64,000 bases of DNA from Prevotella vespertina (GCF_009728485.1 NZ_VVIQ01000010.1:31729-95728), one strand, 5' to 3'; positions 52,442 through 61,779 are shown, counted from the stretch's first letter. The notes: generated by a model from the letters alone, not told the origin. Made by a program: numbers and translations.

Positions 52442-53410
52442 ATGAAAAAGATTATTTATTCAATGATGGCATTGGCTATCTCTGCCACAGTTTTCACCAG
52501 TTGCGAGGATGTACCATCGCCATATAACATGACATTCGAAGAACCTAATGTCACTCCTACCCCACAACCAACCACTGATCTCAATACAGAGGCTACCGCT
52601 TGGACGGTTGCTGAAGCTGTACAGAAGATACAGGCAGGGCAGACTACAAACGGGGAGGCTTATGTAAAGGGTATTATCTCTGCTGTAACTTTCTACGATC
52701 AGAATCATAAGAGTTTATCATATTATCTCTCTGATAATGGAACCGATAAGACGCTTCAAGTATTCTCTGGTAAGGGTGTAAATGGTGCTGACTTCGCTGC
52801 TAAGACCGATTTGCAGGTTGGTCAAACAGTTGTTGTTAAGGGTAATCTCAAAGCTTTTACTAACAAGCAGGGACAGACTATCATGGAGATAGATAAGGGT
52901 AGCAAGATTATAACTATTGGTGGCTCTGCAACCCCACAACCATCAGGTGTAGCCCTCGCTGCAACATTTGCAACAGGCGAAGACAATTTCACAATCAATA
53001 ATATCACCCTTCCTTCAGAGCTCACGTTCGTTTGGAAACATGATGCAAAGAACAAGTATATGAAGGCTTCTGCACACAAAGGAAGTGACAACTATGCTTC
53101 TGAGAGCCGTCTCGTCTCTCCAGCCTTTAGCCTAGCAGGTAGGACTTCTGCTACACTTTCTTTCAAGCACGCAGCTAAATTCTTTGCCAATGCAGCCAAC
53201 GAGTTTAAGGTACAAGTATCAACAGATGGCACAACATGGCATGACGTAGCTGTTTCAGCTTATCCAACAGGTACTGATTGGAAGTTCATCGATGCTACTT
53301 GTGACCTATCAGCTTATGCAGGTCAACCAACTGTTTATATTGGTTTCCACTATACCAGCACAGCAACAACTGCTGGTACATGGGAGATTAGCAACGTAGA
53401 GGTAAAGTAA
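52442..53410 (+). CDS. Lipoprotein with OB-fold-like and choice-of-anchor-J-type domains
   Basis: A 322-residue lipoprotein (signal ending VFTSC, Cys21). Residues about 50-155 are an OB-fold-like domain (GEAYVKGIISAVTFYD, YYLSDNGTDKTLQVFSGKG, VGQTVVVKGNLKAFTNKQG) paralogous to the end of the preceding protein. Residues about 165-322 are a beta-sandwich (SPAFSLAGRTSATLSFKHA, EFKVQVSTDGTTWHDVAV, YIGFHYTSTATTAGTWEISNVEV) of the choice-of-anchor-J or cleaved-adhesin type. It is probably a surface ligand-binding partner of the TonB-type receptor. It is the last gene of the operon; the hairpin at 53432-53465 may end the transcript. Confidence 0.78.
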   Translation: MKKIIYSMMALAISATVFTSCEDVPSPYNMTFEEPNVTPTPQPTTDLNTEATAWTVAEAVQKIQAGQTTNGEAYVKGIISAVTFYDQNHKSLSYYLSDNGTDKTLQVFSGKGVNGADFAAKTDLQVGQTVVVKGNLKAFTNKQGQTIMEIDKGSKIITIGGSATPQPSGVALAATFATGEDNFTINNITLPSELTFVWKHDAKNKYMKASAHKGSDNYASESRLVSPAFSLAGRTSATLSFKHAAKFFANAANEFKVQVSTDGTTWHDVAVSAYPTGTDWKFIDATCDLSAYAGQPTVYIGFHYTSTATTAGTWEISNVEVK

Positions 53411-53426
53411 AAAACAATATGAAATA

Positions 53427-53465
53427 TTTGGCAGGGTGCAGAATTATTCGTAATTTTGCACCCTG
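53427..53465 (+). promoter_or_regulatory. Promoter of rpmE2 overlapped by a long palindrome
   Basis: TTTG at 53427-53430, 20 bp, TAATTTTG at 53451-53458. A hairpin CAGGGTGCA-g-AATTA-ttcg-TAATT-t-TGCACCCTG (53432-53465) spans the spacer and the -7 element. It could be an operator for rpmE2, a terminator of the upstream operon with a UUCG loop, or both. Confidence 0.7.
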
Positions 53466-53542
53466 TTGAGTGTAGTCTCCTAGTTTATTCATAGGAGAAG
53501 AACAAAGACGAGTTACATTATTAACAATTAGATAATAACAAA

Positions 53543-53794
53543 ATGAAACAAGGTATTCATCCAGAAAACTATCGCCCCGTCGTATTCAAAGATATGTCCA
53601 ACGGCGATATGTTCCTTTCAAGATCTACATGCAAGACTACAGATACAGTAGAGTTTGAAGGCGAAACTTACCCAGTGGTAAAAGTCGAAATCTCAAGTAC
53701 CTCTCACCCATTCTATACAGGTAAGAGCAAACTTGTCGATACAGCAGGTCGCGTAGACCGCTTCATGAGCCGTTACGGTAAGTTGAAGAAGTAA
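53543..53794 (+). CDS. rpmE2: 50S ribosomal protein L31, type B
   Basis: An 83-residue type B L31: [63 protein letters not shown]. It lacks the CxxC zinc ribbon of type A L31, and the single Cys (STCKTTD) is not a zinc site. It joins the two subunits at the central protuberance. It is monocistronic, with a terminator at 53829 and a promoter overlapped by a palindrome at 53432-53465. In other bacteria the zinc-free form is induced by zinc shortage; whether that applies here is unknown. Confidence 0.97.
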   Translation: MKQGIHPENYRPVVFKDMSNGDMFLSRSTCKTTDTVEFEGETYPVVKVEISSTSHPFYTGKSKLVDTAGRVDRFMSRYGKLKK

Positions 53795-53828
53795 TCGATA
53801 AATATCTTTCGATTTAAAGACATATAAA

Positions 53829-53870
53829 GTGCGAACAAACGTAGTTGCATATACGTTTGCTCGCACTTTT
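53829..53870 (+). terminator. Terminator of rpmE2
   Basis: GTGCGAACAAACGTA pairs with TACGTTTGCTCGCAC (one mismatch), followed by TTTTGT. Confidence 0.88.
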
Positions 53871-53922
53871 GTATTCAAAAAAACTAGCATCCTCTAATAA
53901 AACAAGCACACAACCCGACACA

Positions 53923-54852
53923 ATGAACAAGAAACTAGTCAGCAAGGGCATTTTCACCCTTACCTTACTCACCTTAACTATATGTTCTTCATGTAGCAAA
54001 GACGATAGCGGCTCCTCCTCCACAGAACAAAAAGAGACCATCGTTAATAACACAAACTCAAATATGAAGGATATCCGACTAGCAACACATCGCCTTGAAT
54101 TTCCAAGGCTAAAGGGCGGAAGCAGTACTATTCTCACACACGAACTGAACACGGGTGAAGTGAATTACAGCGTGGAATGGGATGTTGTTAAGAAGTCGAA
54201 CAGATGGACTTGCTACGAGATTTATGCGAAAAACGCTGAGAAGAACGTACCAAGGAAGCCATACACCGACCCAAATCAATACCCCTTTGACCCACTCTTC
54301 CCCGCAAATGCCTATTATACTTACGACCCTATCTACGGCTCTGGCTACGACCATGGGCACATCTGTCCCTCGGAAGACAGGAAATACTCAAGGGAATCGA
54401 ATGACCAGACTTTCTATCTTAGTAATATGCAACCTCAGGTCCATGGCTTCAACGCTGGAGTTTGGGAAACAATGGAAAGCAAGATGAGAACCTATATCAC
54501 TGCTGCCAAAATCTCAAAAGACACACTCTTCATCTGTCGCGGTGGTACGATTGATAAGGCAGGACAATTCATGACGATTAGAAGTAACTTCATCGTCCCA
54601 AAATACTTCTTCTCAGCTGCCCTAATGAAGTATAAGGTGTACGGAAAAGATAAGTGGGAGTACAAGGCTATCGGCTTCTGGTTTGAGCACAAGAGTAACA
54701 ATGACCGCTCGCTTGTACCCTATGTTGTCAACATCAGTGAGCTTGAACAACTCACGGGTATAGACTTCTTCTGCAATCTACCTGATGACATTGAGCGAAA
54801 GGTAGAAAGCGTGTCAAAAGAGAAAATCATTGACCTCTGGAACATACAATAG
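53923..54852 (+). CDS. Secreted DNA/RNA non-specific endonuclease (lipoprotein)
   Basis: A 309-residue nuclease of the NucA/Serratia (beta-beta-alpha metal) family. It has a signal peptide ending ICSSC (probable lipid Cys24). The active-site motif reads YDHGHICPSEDR (about 145-156), where most members have DRGH; the catalytic His is retained, and YLSNMQPQVHGFNAGVWE supplies the metal Asn. FICRGGTIDKAGQ and GFWFEHKSNN follow. It would degrade extracellular or periplasmic DNA and RNA. I chose ATG 53923, because upstream codons lie in the rpmE2 terminator. It is near the TonB/OB-fold operon and the EEP nuclease. Confidence 0.88.
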   Translation: MNKKLVSKGIFTLTLLTLTICSSCSKDDSGSSSTEQKETIVNNTNSNMKDIRLATHRLEFPRLKGGSSTILTHELNTGEVNYSVEWDVVKKSNRWTCYEIYAKNAEKNVPRKPYTDPNQYPFDPLFPANAYYTYDPIYGSGYDHGHICPSEDRKYSRESNDQTFYLSNMQPQVHGFNAGVWETMESKMRTYITAAKISKDTLFICRGGTIDKAGQFMTIRSNFIVPKYFFSAALMKYKVYGKDKWEYKAIGFWFEHKSNNDRSLVPYVVNISELEQLTGIDFFCNLPDDIERKVESVSKEKIIDLWNIQ

Positions 54853-54921
54853 GTACTTCCTGCTACGAAAGAACCGACTTTGCAGACTGTTTCACAACAG
54901 CTCTGTCTAATCTTTCTCACC

Positions 54922-55104
54922 CGTTTGCGAATCGTCTACTACCCGTTTCAGCATGATTTAGCACCTGTTCCACATTTCCTTCTAACGTGTTGCGCATCAT
55001 TTACACACGCATATAAATTTAGTTTCATCATGATGAGACACAAGTTTCACCATGGTGACGAATAAGTTTCACCGTGGTGACGAAATAGTTTCACCATGGT
55101 GAAA
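54922..55104. repeat. Two adjacent 22-bp-period arrays
   Basis: A clear array has TTTCATCATGATGAGA, TTTCACCATGGTGACG, TTTCACCGTGGTGACG and TTTCACCATGGTGAAA starting at 55023, 55045, 55067 and 55089, exactly 22 bp apart with palindromic CACCATGGTG cores. A weaker set of four 22-mers sharing YGTT at one end and ACS at the other begins at 54922, 54944, 54966 and 54988. The rest of the 54853-55477 spacer has no gene. Confidence 0.88.
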
Positions 55105-55477
55105 CTAACAAAAGATACGGAAGGAAAAAAAACAAGACGCATGAGTAAAGAACAGGAGACAAGGGAGAAAGAATAGCGGAACCTATTAGACAAAGAGCGT
55201 GAATAGGGTGCAAAAGGATTTGAATTAGCATAGATGGAAATGTAAATATATTAGGTATAAATGATGTGGAGATAGGAAGGTGTTTTCACGACGCAATATC
55301 CCTTAAGAGCACGAACATTATTGTCTTGATTCTTAAAGGACATAAAAACGGAGGCTATGATTAGTATTTTTCAGAATTTATAAGTACCTTTGCCATGTAG
55401 CAGAAGGTGTAAGAGAAAGCTAGCCAAAGTTATGCTATTACACACACTACCAATATATTATAAGAGAAGCATACTGA

Positions 55478-56728
55478 ATGAAAGAATTTATCATATCTGA
55501 AGTAAAGACAGAGACAGCTATACTAGTGGGCCTCATCACAAAGGAGCAAGACGAAGCCAAGACGAAGGAGTATCTTGACGAACTAGAGTTCCTTGCTGAT
55601 ACCGCAGGTGCTGTTACCGTTAAACGATTCACACAGAGAGTGAATGGTCCGAGTGCTGTTACCTACGTTGGTAAAGGTAAGCTCGAAGAAATCAAAGAAT
55701 ATATCAAGCAGAAAGAGGACGACGATGAGCCTATTGGTATGGTTATCTTTGACGATGAGCTATCAGCCAAGCAGATGCGCAATATCGAGCAGGAACTCGG
55801 TGTAAAGATACTAGATCGCACCTCACTCATTCTCGATATCTTCGCTATGCGTGCGCAAACTGCTAATGCGAAGACACAGGTTGAATTGGCACAATATCGT
55901 TATATGTTACCACGCCTACAACGTCTATGGACACACTTGGAGCGTCAGGGTGGCGGCTCTGGTTCTGGCGGTGGTAAGGGATCTGTAGGTTTGCGTGGTC
56001 CTGGTGAGACTCAGTTGGAGATGGACCGCCGTATCATCCTTCAGCGAATGTCTCTCTTAAAGCAGCGATTAGCCGAAATAGATAAACAGAAAACAACCCA
56101 ACGTAAGAACCGTGGGCGTCTGATTCGTGTAGCACTAGTCGGTTATACGAATGTGGGCAAGTCAACAACTATGAATCTGCTTGCCAAGAGTGAGGTGTTT
56201 GCCGAGAATAAGCTCTTTGCAACCTTAGATACAACCGTGCGTAAAGTAGTTGTAGAGAATCTTCCCTTCTTGCTTGCTGATACCGTTGGATTCATCCGCA
56301 AACTCCCCACAGACTTGGTTGATTCGTTTAAATCGACACTTGATGAGGTGAGAGAAGCCGACTTACTTTTACATGTTGTGGATATTTCTCACCCTGATTT
56401 CGAAGAGCAGATACAGGTTGTAAATCAAACGCTCACCGAACTAGGATGTGCTGATAAGCCCTCTATGATCATCTTCAATAAGATTGATAACTATCATTGG
56501 ATAGAAAAGGAAGAGGACGATCTCACACCAGCAACCAAAGAGAATATCACCTTGGAAGAACTCAAGAAAACCTGGATGGCTAAGGAACAGGAACAATGTC
56601 TGTTCATCTCAGCTAAGAATAAGGAGAATATAGACGAGTTCCGAGACGTGCTTTACAAGAAGGTGCGTGAGTTGCATGTGCAGAAGTATCCCTACAATGA
56701 CTTCCTTTATAACATCGAAGAGGAATAA
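55478..56728 (+). CDS. hflX: GTPase HflX
   Basis: A 416-residue ribosome-associated GTPase. The N-terminal HflX domain (about 10-200) includes FDDELSAKQMRNIEQELGVKILDRTSLILDIFA, the glycine-rich GGGSGSGGGKGSVGLRGPGETQLEMDRR linker in pieces, then the G domain with G1 GYTNVGKST (about 226), G3 DTVGF (about 268) and G4 NKID (about 330). It splits stalled or hibernating ribosomes under stress. A -7-type TACCTTTG lies at 55385-55392. It is followed by the 9-bp tandem array and DUF4954. Confidence 0.96.
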   Translation: MKEFIISEVKTETAILVGLITKEQDEAKTKEYLDELEFLADTAGAVTVKRFTQRVNGPSAVTYVGKGKLEEIKEYIKQKEDDDEPIGMVIFDDELSAKQMRNIEQELGVKILDRTSLILDIFAMRAQTANAKTQVELAQYRYMLPRLQRLWTHLERQGGGSGSGGGKGSVGLRGPGETQLEMDRRIILQRMSLLKQRLAEIDKQKTTQRKNRGRLIRVALVGYTNVGKSTTMNLLAKSEVFAENKLFATLDTTVRKVVVENLPFLLADTVGFIRKLPTDLVDSFKSTLDEVREADLLLHVVDISHPDFEEQIQVVNQTLTELGCADKPSMIIFNKIDNYHWIEKEEDDLTPATKENITLEELKKTWMAKEQEQCLFISAKNKENIDEFRDVLYKKVRELHVQKYPYNDFLYNIEEE

Positions 56729-56737
56729 ATATTATTG

Positions 56738-56829
56738 GGCTAATGAGCCTAATAAGGCTAATCGGACTAATAAGATAAATTGGGCTAATAAGGCTAATTG
56801 GGCTAGTAAGGCTAATAAGGCTAATAACA
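56738..56829. repeat. 9-bp tandem array, ten units (GGCTAATAA type)
   Basis: CTAAT-type cores lie at 56740, 56749, 56758, 56767, (56776 diverged), 56785, 56794, 56803, 56812 and 56821, always 9 bp apart. It fills the hflX-DUF4954 spacer and resembles the array at 47264. Confidence 0.9.
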
Positions 56830-56848
56830 ACAACTAAAACAAAGAATT

Positions 56849-58702
56849 ATGCAATATCGTTCCCTAACACCTGAAGAGATAGACCTTCTAGAGAAGAATA
56901 GCTGCTGGGCAGAGGATTGGACTCGTGTGAAGGTTGCAGAGGAAGACTTTCAAGCAAAGTTCTTCCATCGTGTGATGTTTTATGGTGATATCCGATTGGG
57001 AAAATGCCAGAAGGATATAGAAATAGCAAAGGATTTCGTTAAGCACTCGGGTATTAACGATGCCACCTTACGCAATGTCACGGTAGGTGATAACTGTTTA
57101 ATAGAAAAGATAGGGAACTATATCAATAATTACACCATTGGTGACGACTGCATTATCTCAAATGTCTCTGTTATGGAGACAACAGAGGGAGCAACCTACG
57201 GAGAAGGCAATCTAATTGCTGTGCTCAATGAGGTAGGCGATGGAAACGTTATCCTATTCCATGACTTAAACAGCCAGTTTGCTGCATTCATGGTTAAGCA
57301 TTTCAATGATAAAGATCTCAAGAATGCAATACGTAGGCTTGTCTCTGAAGAGATAGCACGCACCAACCCAGACCGCGGTACCATCGGTAATAACGTGAAG
57401 ATTATCAATACACGTGAGATAACAAACACGGTTATCCAAGATGATTGCGAAATATCAGGTGCTAGCCGATTGAGTGATTGTACAATACTTAGTTCAGAGA
57501 ATGCTAGTGTGTTCATTGGCACTGGTGTCATCTGTGAGAACTCGATTATATCAGATGGATCTAGTATTGTGAATAGCGTAAAGATGCAAGATTGTTTCGT
57601 TGGTGAGGCTTGTCAGATAGCTAATGGTTTCACCGCCTCACAAAGTGTATTCTTTGCTAATTCATTCATGGCAAACGGTGAGGCTTGTGCTGCCTTCTGC
57701 GGTCCTTTCTGTGCCTCACATCACAAGAGCTCACTACTCATCGGTGGTATGTTCTCCTTCTATAATGCAGGATCAGGAACCAACTTCTCTAATCATGCGT
57801 ATAAGATGGGACCAATGCACTGGGGAATATTGGAACGTGGTACGAAGAATGCCAGTGGTAGCTATCTGTTAATGCCAGCAACGATAGGAACCTTCTCTGT
57901 ATGCTTTGGTAAGTTAATGCACCACCCCAACACAACAGCTCTCCCCTTCTCTTATCTTATTGCAGAGGCCGACAAGATGTTCCTTGTGCCTGGTCGTAAC
58001 ATAACAACGGTAGGACTTTATCGAGACATACGCAAGTGGCCTAAACGTGATATGCGTCCACAACAATCACAGAAGAGCATTGTTAACTTCGATTGGCTAT
58101 CACCTTTCTCTGTTGGTGAGATATTAAGAGGAAAGAAGATATTGGAGAGTCTGCGACAAGCGAGTGGTGATAACGTTTCAGCATACAACTATCACGAATA
58201 TACTATCAATGCTTCCAGCCTGCGTAAGGGTATCAAATACTATGATATAGCCTTGCGCATCTACATGGGTGCTGTGCTCAAGCGTGCACATAAGTGGGGC
58301 TTCTTTGGTAAACCAGAGATCGAAGTCGGTACTGGTAAATGGAATGACTTATCAGGCTTATTACTTCCTGAATCAGAAGAGATGCGCCTTATCCATGATA
58401 TTAAGGATGGTACGCTTGAAACCATACAAGATGTTATTGAACGCTTTACGGAAATCAACGATAACTATCGAGTATATCAATGGGCATGGACGTATCGCAT
58501 GATCCTTGAATATTATGGTATCAAGGAGATTACAGCAGAAGACGATGAGCGCATTAAGAAAGACTACATTGAGGCACGTCGTGCATGGATTGCTGAGATT
58601 AGGAAAGATGCTCAGAAGGAGTTTGATATGGGCGATGTGGAGCCAGAAGTATTTGAGTCCTTCGTCAATAGCCTTGATCATGAGATTGACTTTGAGAATT
58701 GA
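56849..58702 (+). CDS. DUF4954 family protein (left-handed beta-helix-like)
   Basis: A 617-residue protein matching DUF4954, which begins MQYRSLTPEEIDLLEKNSCWAEDW. Residues about 60-300 show hexapeptide-like repeats of short hydrophobic strands (IEKIGNYINNYTIGDDCIISNVSV, CEISGASRLSDCTILSSENASVFIGTG), typical of a left-handed beta helix as in sugar acyltransferases and nucleotidyltransferases. A helical C-terminal half follows. No acyltransferase His or substrate is evident. The family is found in Bacteroidetes and spirochaetes without known function. It follows hflX after a 9-bp repeat array, on the same strand. Confidence 0.85.
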   Translation: MQYRSLTPEEIDLLEKNSCWAEDWTRVKVAEEDFQAKFFHRVMFYGDIRLGKCQKDIEIAKDFVKHSGINDATLRNVTVGDNCLIEKIGNYINNYTIGDDCIISNVSVMETTEGATYGEGNLIAVLNEVGDGNVILFHDLNSQFAAFMVKHFNDKDLKNAIRRLVSEEIARTNPDRGTIGNNVKIINTREITNTVIQDDCEISGASRLSDCTILSSENASVFIGTGVICENSIISDGSSIVNSVKMQDCFVGEACQIANGFTASQSVFFANSFMANGEACAAFCGPFCASHHKSSLLIGGMFSFYNAGSGTNFSNHAYKMGPMHWGILERGTKNASGSYLLMPATIGTFSVCFGKLMHHPNTTALPFSYLIAEADKMFLVPGRNITTVGLYRDIRKWPKRDMRPQQSQKSIVNFDWLSPFSVGEILRGKKILESLRQASGDNVSAYNYHEYTINASSLRKGIKYYDIALRIYMGAVLKRAHKWGFFGKPEIEVGTGKWNDLSGLLLPESEEMRLIHDIKDGTLETIQDVIERFTEINDNYRVYQWAWTYRMILEYYGIKEITAEDDERIKKDYIEARRAWIAEIRKDAQKEFDMGDVEPEVFESFVNSLDHEIDFEN

Positions 58703-58739
58703 TAACCAACCTTATATTCAACAACTAAACTATTTTTGT

Positions 58740-61670
58740 ATGAGAAAGTATTTCCTTAATCAAATCTACATGAAGGGGATTTGTGTGGGAGCAATGCTTC
58801 TACTAACAACCCTTGCTGGATATGCACAGCGTTATAACTACGAGAGTGTGCCAAATGATCCTATGCAAACGCGTATCTATACGCTGAAGAACGGACTGAA
58901 GATTTACTTATCAGTTAACAAGGAGAAACCTCGTGTGCAAACTTACATTGCCGTTCGGACAGGGTCACGTAATGATCCAAAGGAGACAACTGGTTTGGCT
59001 CACTACTTGGAACACCTTATGTTCAAAGGAACTACCCACTTCGGCACATCTAACGCAGAAGCAGAACGTCCTTACCTAGACTCTATTGAAGCGCGATTCG
59101 AACAATATCGTCACATCACTGACCCAGTAGCACGCAAGAAGTGGTATCATCAGATTGATTCCATCTCTCAACTAGCTGCTCGTTATAATATTCCTAACGA
59201 GTACGATAAGATGATGACTGCTATTGGAAGTTCTGGGACAAATGCCTACACATCGAATGATGTCACTTGTTATGTTGAGAATATCCCTTCAAATGAGATT
59301 GACACATGGGCAAAGATACAAGGGGATAGATTCCAGAACATGGTAATCCGTGGATTCCACACAGAGCTTGAAGCTGTGTACGAGGAGTATAACATTGGAC
59401 TGGCAAGTGACTGGCGCAAGATGTATGCAGCTTTGTTTGCAAAGTTATTCCCTACACATCCGTATGGTACACAGACAACTATTGGACTTGGAGAGCACTT
59501 AAAGAACCCTTCAATTGTCAATATTAAGAATTACTTCCACAAGTATTATGTTCCTAACAATATTGCTATCTGTTTATCTGGCGACTTGAATCCGGACGAG
59601 ACTGTGGCAACTATTGATAAGTATTTCGGTAATTGGGAGCCAAGTGCACATATAGATGTACCACAATATGCTGCTCAACCAGCCATCACAGCGCCTATCG
59701 ACACAACTGTTATAGGTAAGGAAGCTCCTATGTTCTTCATGGGCTGGCGTGCTGATGCTAGTAACTCTCAACAGATTGATACCCTAGAAGTAATTGGAGA
59801 GTTACTATCGAATGGCAAAGCAGGTTTATTCGACTTAGACCTTAATCAAAAGATGAAGGTACAAGAGGTCGGTGCTGGCGTTGCTGATATGAACGATTAC
59901 TCTGTATTCTATCTCTATGGCCAATCTAAGAAAGGACAAACATTACCAGAAGTTCGTAGTTTGGCATTAGATGAGATTGAGAAGTTAAAGAAAGGACAAT
60001 TCTCTGACGATTTACTTCCTTCGATCATCAACAACTATAAAAGACATTATTACACACAGCTCGATAACAATCAGTTCCGAGCAAAGCAGTTTGTTAATGC
60101 ATTCATCAATCATAAGAACTGGAAACAGGAAGTAGAAAAGATTAGTCGTATATCTAAACTAACAAAGACTGACATCGTTAGGTTCGCTAACCGCTTCTTT
60201 GGTAATAACTTCGCCTGTGTTTACAAAGAACAAGGCAATGACACTACTATTAAGAAGGTGGAAAAACCAGCCATCACTCCTATCCCTACTAACAACGATA
60301 AGCATAGTGCGTTCTTGGATGAGATTGTAAATACAAAGGCAACTCCTATTCAACCTCAATTCGTTGATTATAAGCGTGACCTGACAAAGGCGACAACAAA
60401 GAAGGGCTTACCTATCCTTTATAAGCAGGACACATCTAACGATCTCTTCACGCTGTGCTTTGTTCTTCCTTTCGGTGACGAACACGATCCAAAGCTCACT
60501 TATGCAGCTGACTATCTCGAGTATCTTGGAACTAATAAGCTCACAAACGAACAGATCAAACAACAGTTCTATAAGTTAGCATGCGACTATAGTATATCTG
60601 AGAAGAATGAGCGCACCTACATCAAGCTTAATGGCTTAAATTCAAATATGCCACAAGCTCTTGCCTTATTAAATGATTTACTTAATAATGCAAAGGTAGA
60701 CAAGCAGGCTTATAACCTCTATGTTGAACAGGTTTTGAAATCACGCAGCGATAATAAAGCTAATCAGCAACAGAACTTTGCTGCTCTGAGAAACTATGCA
60801 ACGTATGGAGAATACAACCCAACCCGTAATATTCTTAGTGAACAAGCTCTTAGAGCAATGAATCCACAAGAACTACTAAATATGTTGAAAGGGTTGAAGA
60901 ACTATAAGCAGACAGTTCTCTACTATGGACCATCAAGTCTAAAGGCTATTGATGAACTTGTTAGTAAAACCATTCAATCACCTAAGAAGTTTGCAGAAGT
61001 TCCTGCTGCTAAACGTTACGTAGAGCAGACAACACCAAAGAATGAGGTGATTATTGCTCCGTATGAGGCAAAGAATATCTATATGGTACAGCTTCATAAC
61101 GAGAATCAAGATTGGACACCTGAACGTGCCCCAATCATTGCTCTATTCAATGAATACTTCGGTGGTAGCATGAATGCTATCGTCTTCCAAGAGTTACGCG
61201 AAGCACGTGGACTTGCTTACTCTGCCTATGCACAATACGATACACCTTATCGTTTAGGTGATAAGGAGAGTTTCTACACCTATATTATTACACAAAACGA
61301 TAAGATGATGGATTGTGTACACGAGTTTAACAAGCTCCTTGATGATATGCCAGTGCGTCAAGCAGGTTTCGATTTAGCAAAACAAAGTTTGATGAAGAGT
61401 CTAGCTTCTGCACGTACTACAAAGTACTCTATCCTCACCTCTTACCTTGCAGCACAACGATTAGGACTTGATACCTCGTTAGGCGAAGTTATTTACAAAG
61501 CTCTTCCAGCACTACAACTGAAAGATGTAATCGACTTTGAGAAGAAGTATGTAGCTAATAAGCCGTTTAAGTACATCATTCTTGGTGATGAGAAAGAGCT
61601 TGATATGAAGGGGCTTGAGAAGATTGCACCTATCAAGAAGGTTACTACAGAAGAAATCTTCGGATATTAG
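58740..61670 (+). CDS. Two-domain M16 family zinc peptidase
   Basis: A 976-residue protein with a signal peptide (about 1-35, ending TTLAGYAQ). The N-terminal M16 domain has the inverted zinc motif HYLEHLMFKGT (about 87-91 region) with downstream Glu in ELEAVYEEYN. The second M16-like half (about 540-976) includes RGLAYSAYAQYD and lacks HxxEH, so it shapes the chamber. It is a periplasmic or outer-membrane pitrilysin-type peptidase that probably degrades peptides. The frame extends upstream over the DUF4954 end, but the signal peptide fixes the start at 58740, 38 bp after DUF4954. Confidence 0.93.
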   Translation: MRKYFLNQIYMKGICVGAMLLLTTLAGYAQRYNYESVPNDPMQTRIYTLKNGLKIYLSVNKEKPRVQTYIAVRTGSRNDPKETTGLAHYLEHLMFKGTTHFGTSNAEAERPYLDSIEARFEQYRHITDPVARKKWYHQIDSISQLAARYNIPNEYDKMMTAIGSSGTNAYTSNDVTCYVENIPSNEIDTWAKIQGDRFQNMVIRGFHTELEAVYEEYNIGLASDWRKMYAALFAKLFPTHPYGTQTTIGLGEHLKNPSIVNIKNYFHKYYVPNNIAICLSGDLNPDETVATIDKYFGNWEPSAHIDVPQYAAQPAITAPIDTTVIGKEAPMFFMGWRADASNSQQIDTLEVIGELLSNGKAGLFDLDLNQKMKVQEVGAGVADMNDYSVFYLYGQSKKGQTLPEVRSLALDEIEKLKKGQFSDDLLPSIINNYKRHYYTQLDNNQFRAKQFVNAFINHKNWKQEVEKISRISKLTKTDIVRFANRFFGNNFACVYKEQGNDTTIKKVEKPAITPIPTNNDKHSAFLDEIVNTKATPIQPQFVDYKRDLTKATTKKGLPILYKQDTSNDLFTLCFVLPFGDEHDPKLTYAADYLEYLGTNKLTNEQIKQQFYKLACDYSISEKNERTYIKLNGLNSNMPQALALLNDLLNNAKVDKQAYNLYVEQVLKSRSDNKANQQQNFAALRNYATYGEYNPTRNILSEQALRAMNPQELLNMLKGLKNYKQTVLYYGPSSLKAIDELVSKTIQSPKKFAEVPAAKRYVEQTTPKNEVIIAPYEAKNIYMVQLHNENQDWTPERAPIIALFNEYFGGSMNAIVFQELREARGLAYSAYAQYDTPYRLGDKESFYTYIITQNDKMMDCVHEFNKLLDDMPVRQAGFDLAKQSLMKSLASARTTKYSILTSYLAAQRLGLDTSLGEVIYKALPALQLKDVIDFEKKYVANKPFKYIILGDEKELDMKGLEKIAPIKKVTTEEIFGY

Positions 61671-61733
61671 AACAAGGTAAAAGCGAATAAACAAGAAACA
61701 TACAAAAACATAATAACAAACAAATAGAAAATG

Positions 61734-61765
61734 CCGCTGTGCCTTATACAACATAGGCACAGCGG
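61734..61765. promoter_or_regulatory. Strong hairpin between the M16 gene and fumarase
   Basis: Perfect 10-bp stem CCGCTGTGCC/GGCACAGCGG with a 12-nt loop, 14 bp before the fumarase ATG. It lacks a plus-strand T-run, so it may be a leader structure affecting fumarase translation rather than a simple terminator. Confidence 0.55.
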
Positions 61766-61779
61766 GAAAACAAAACATT

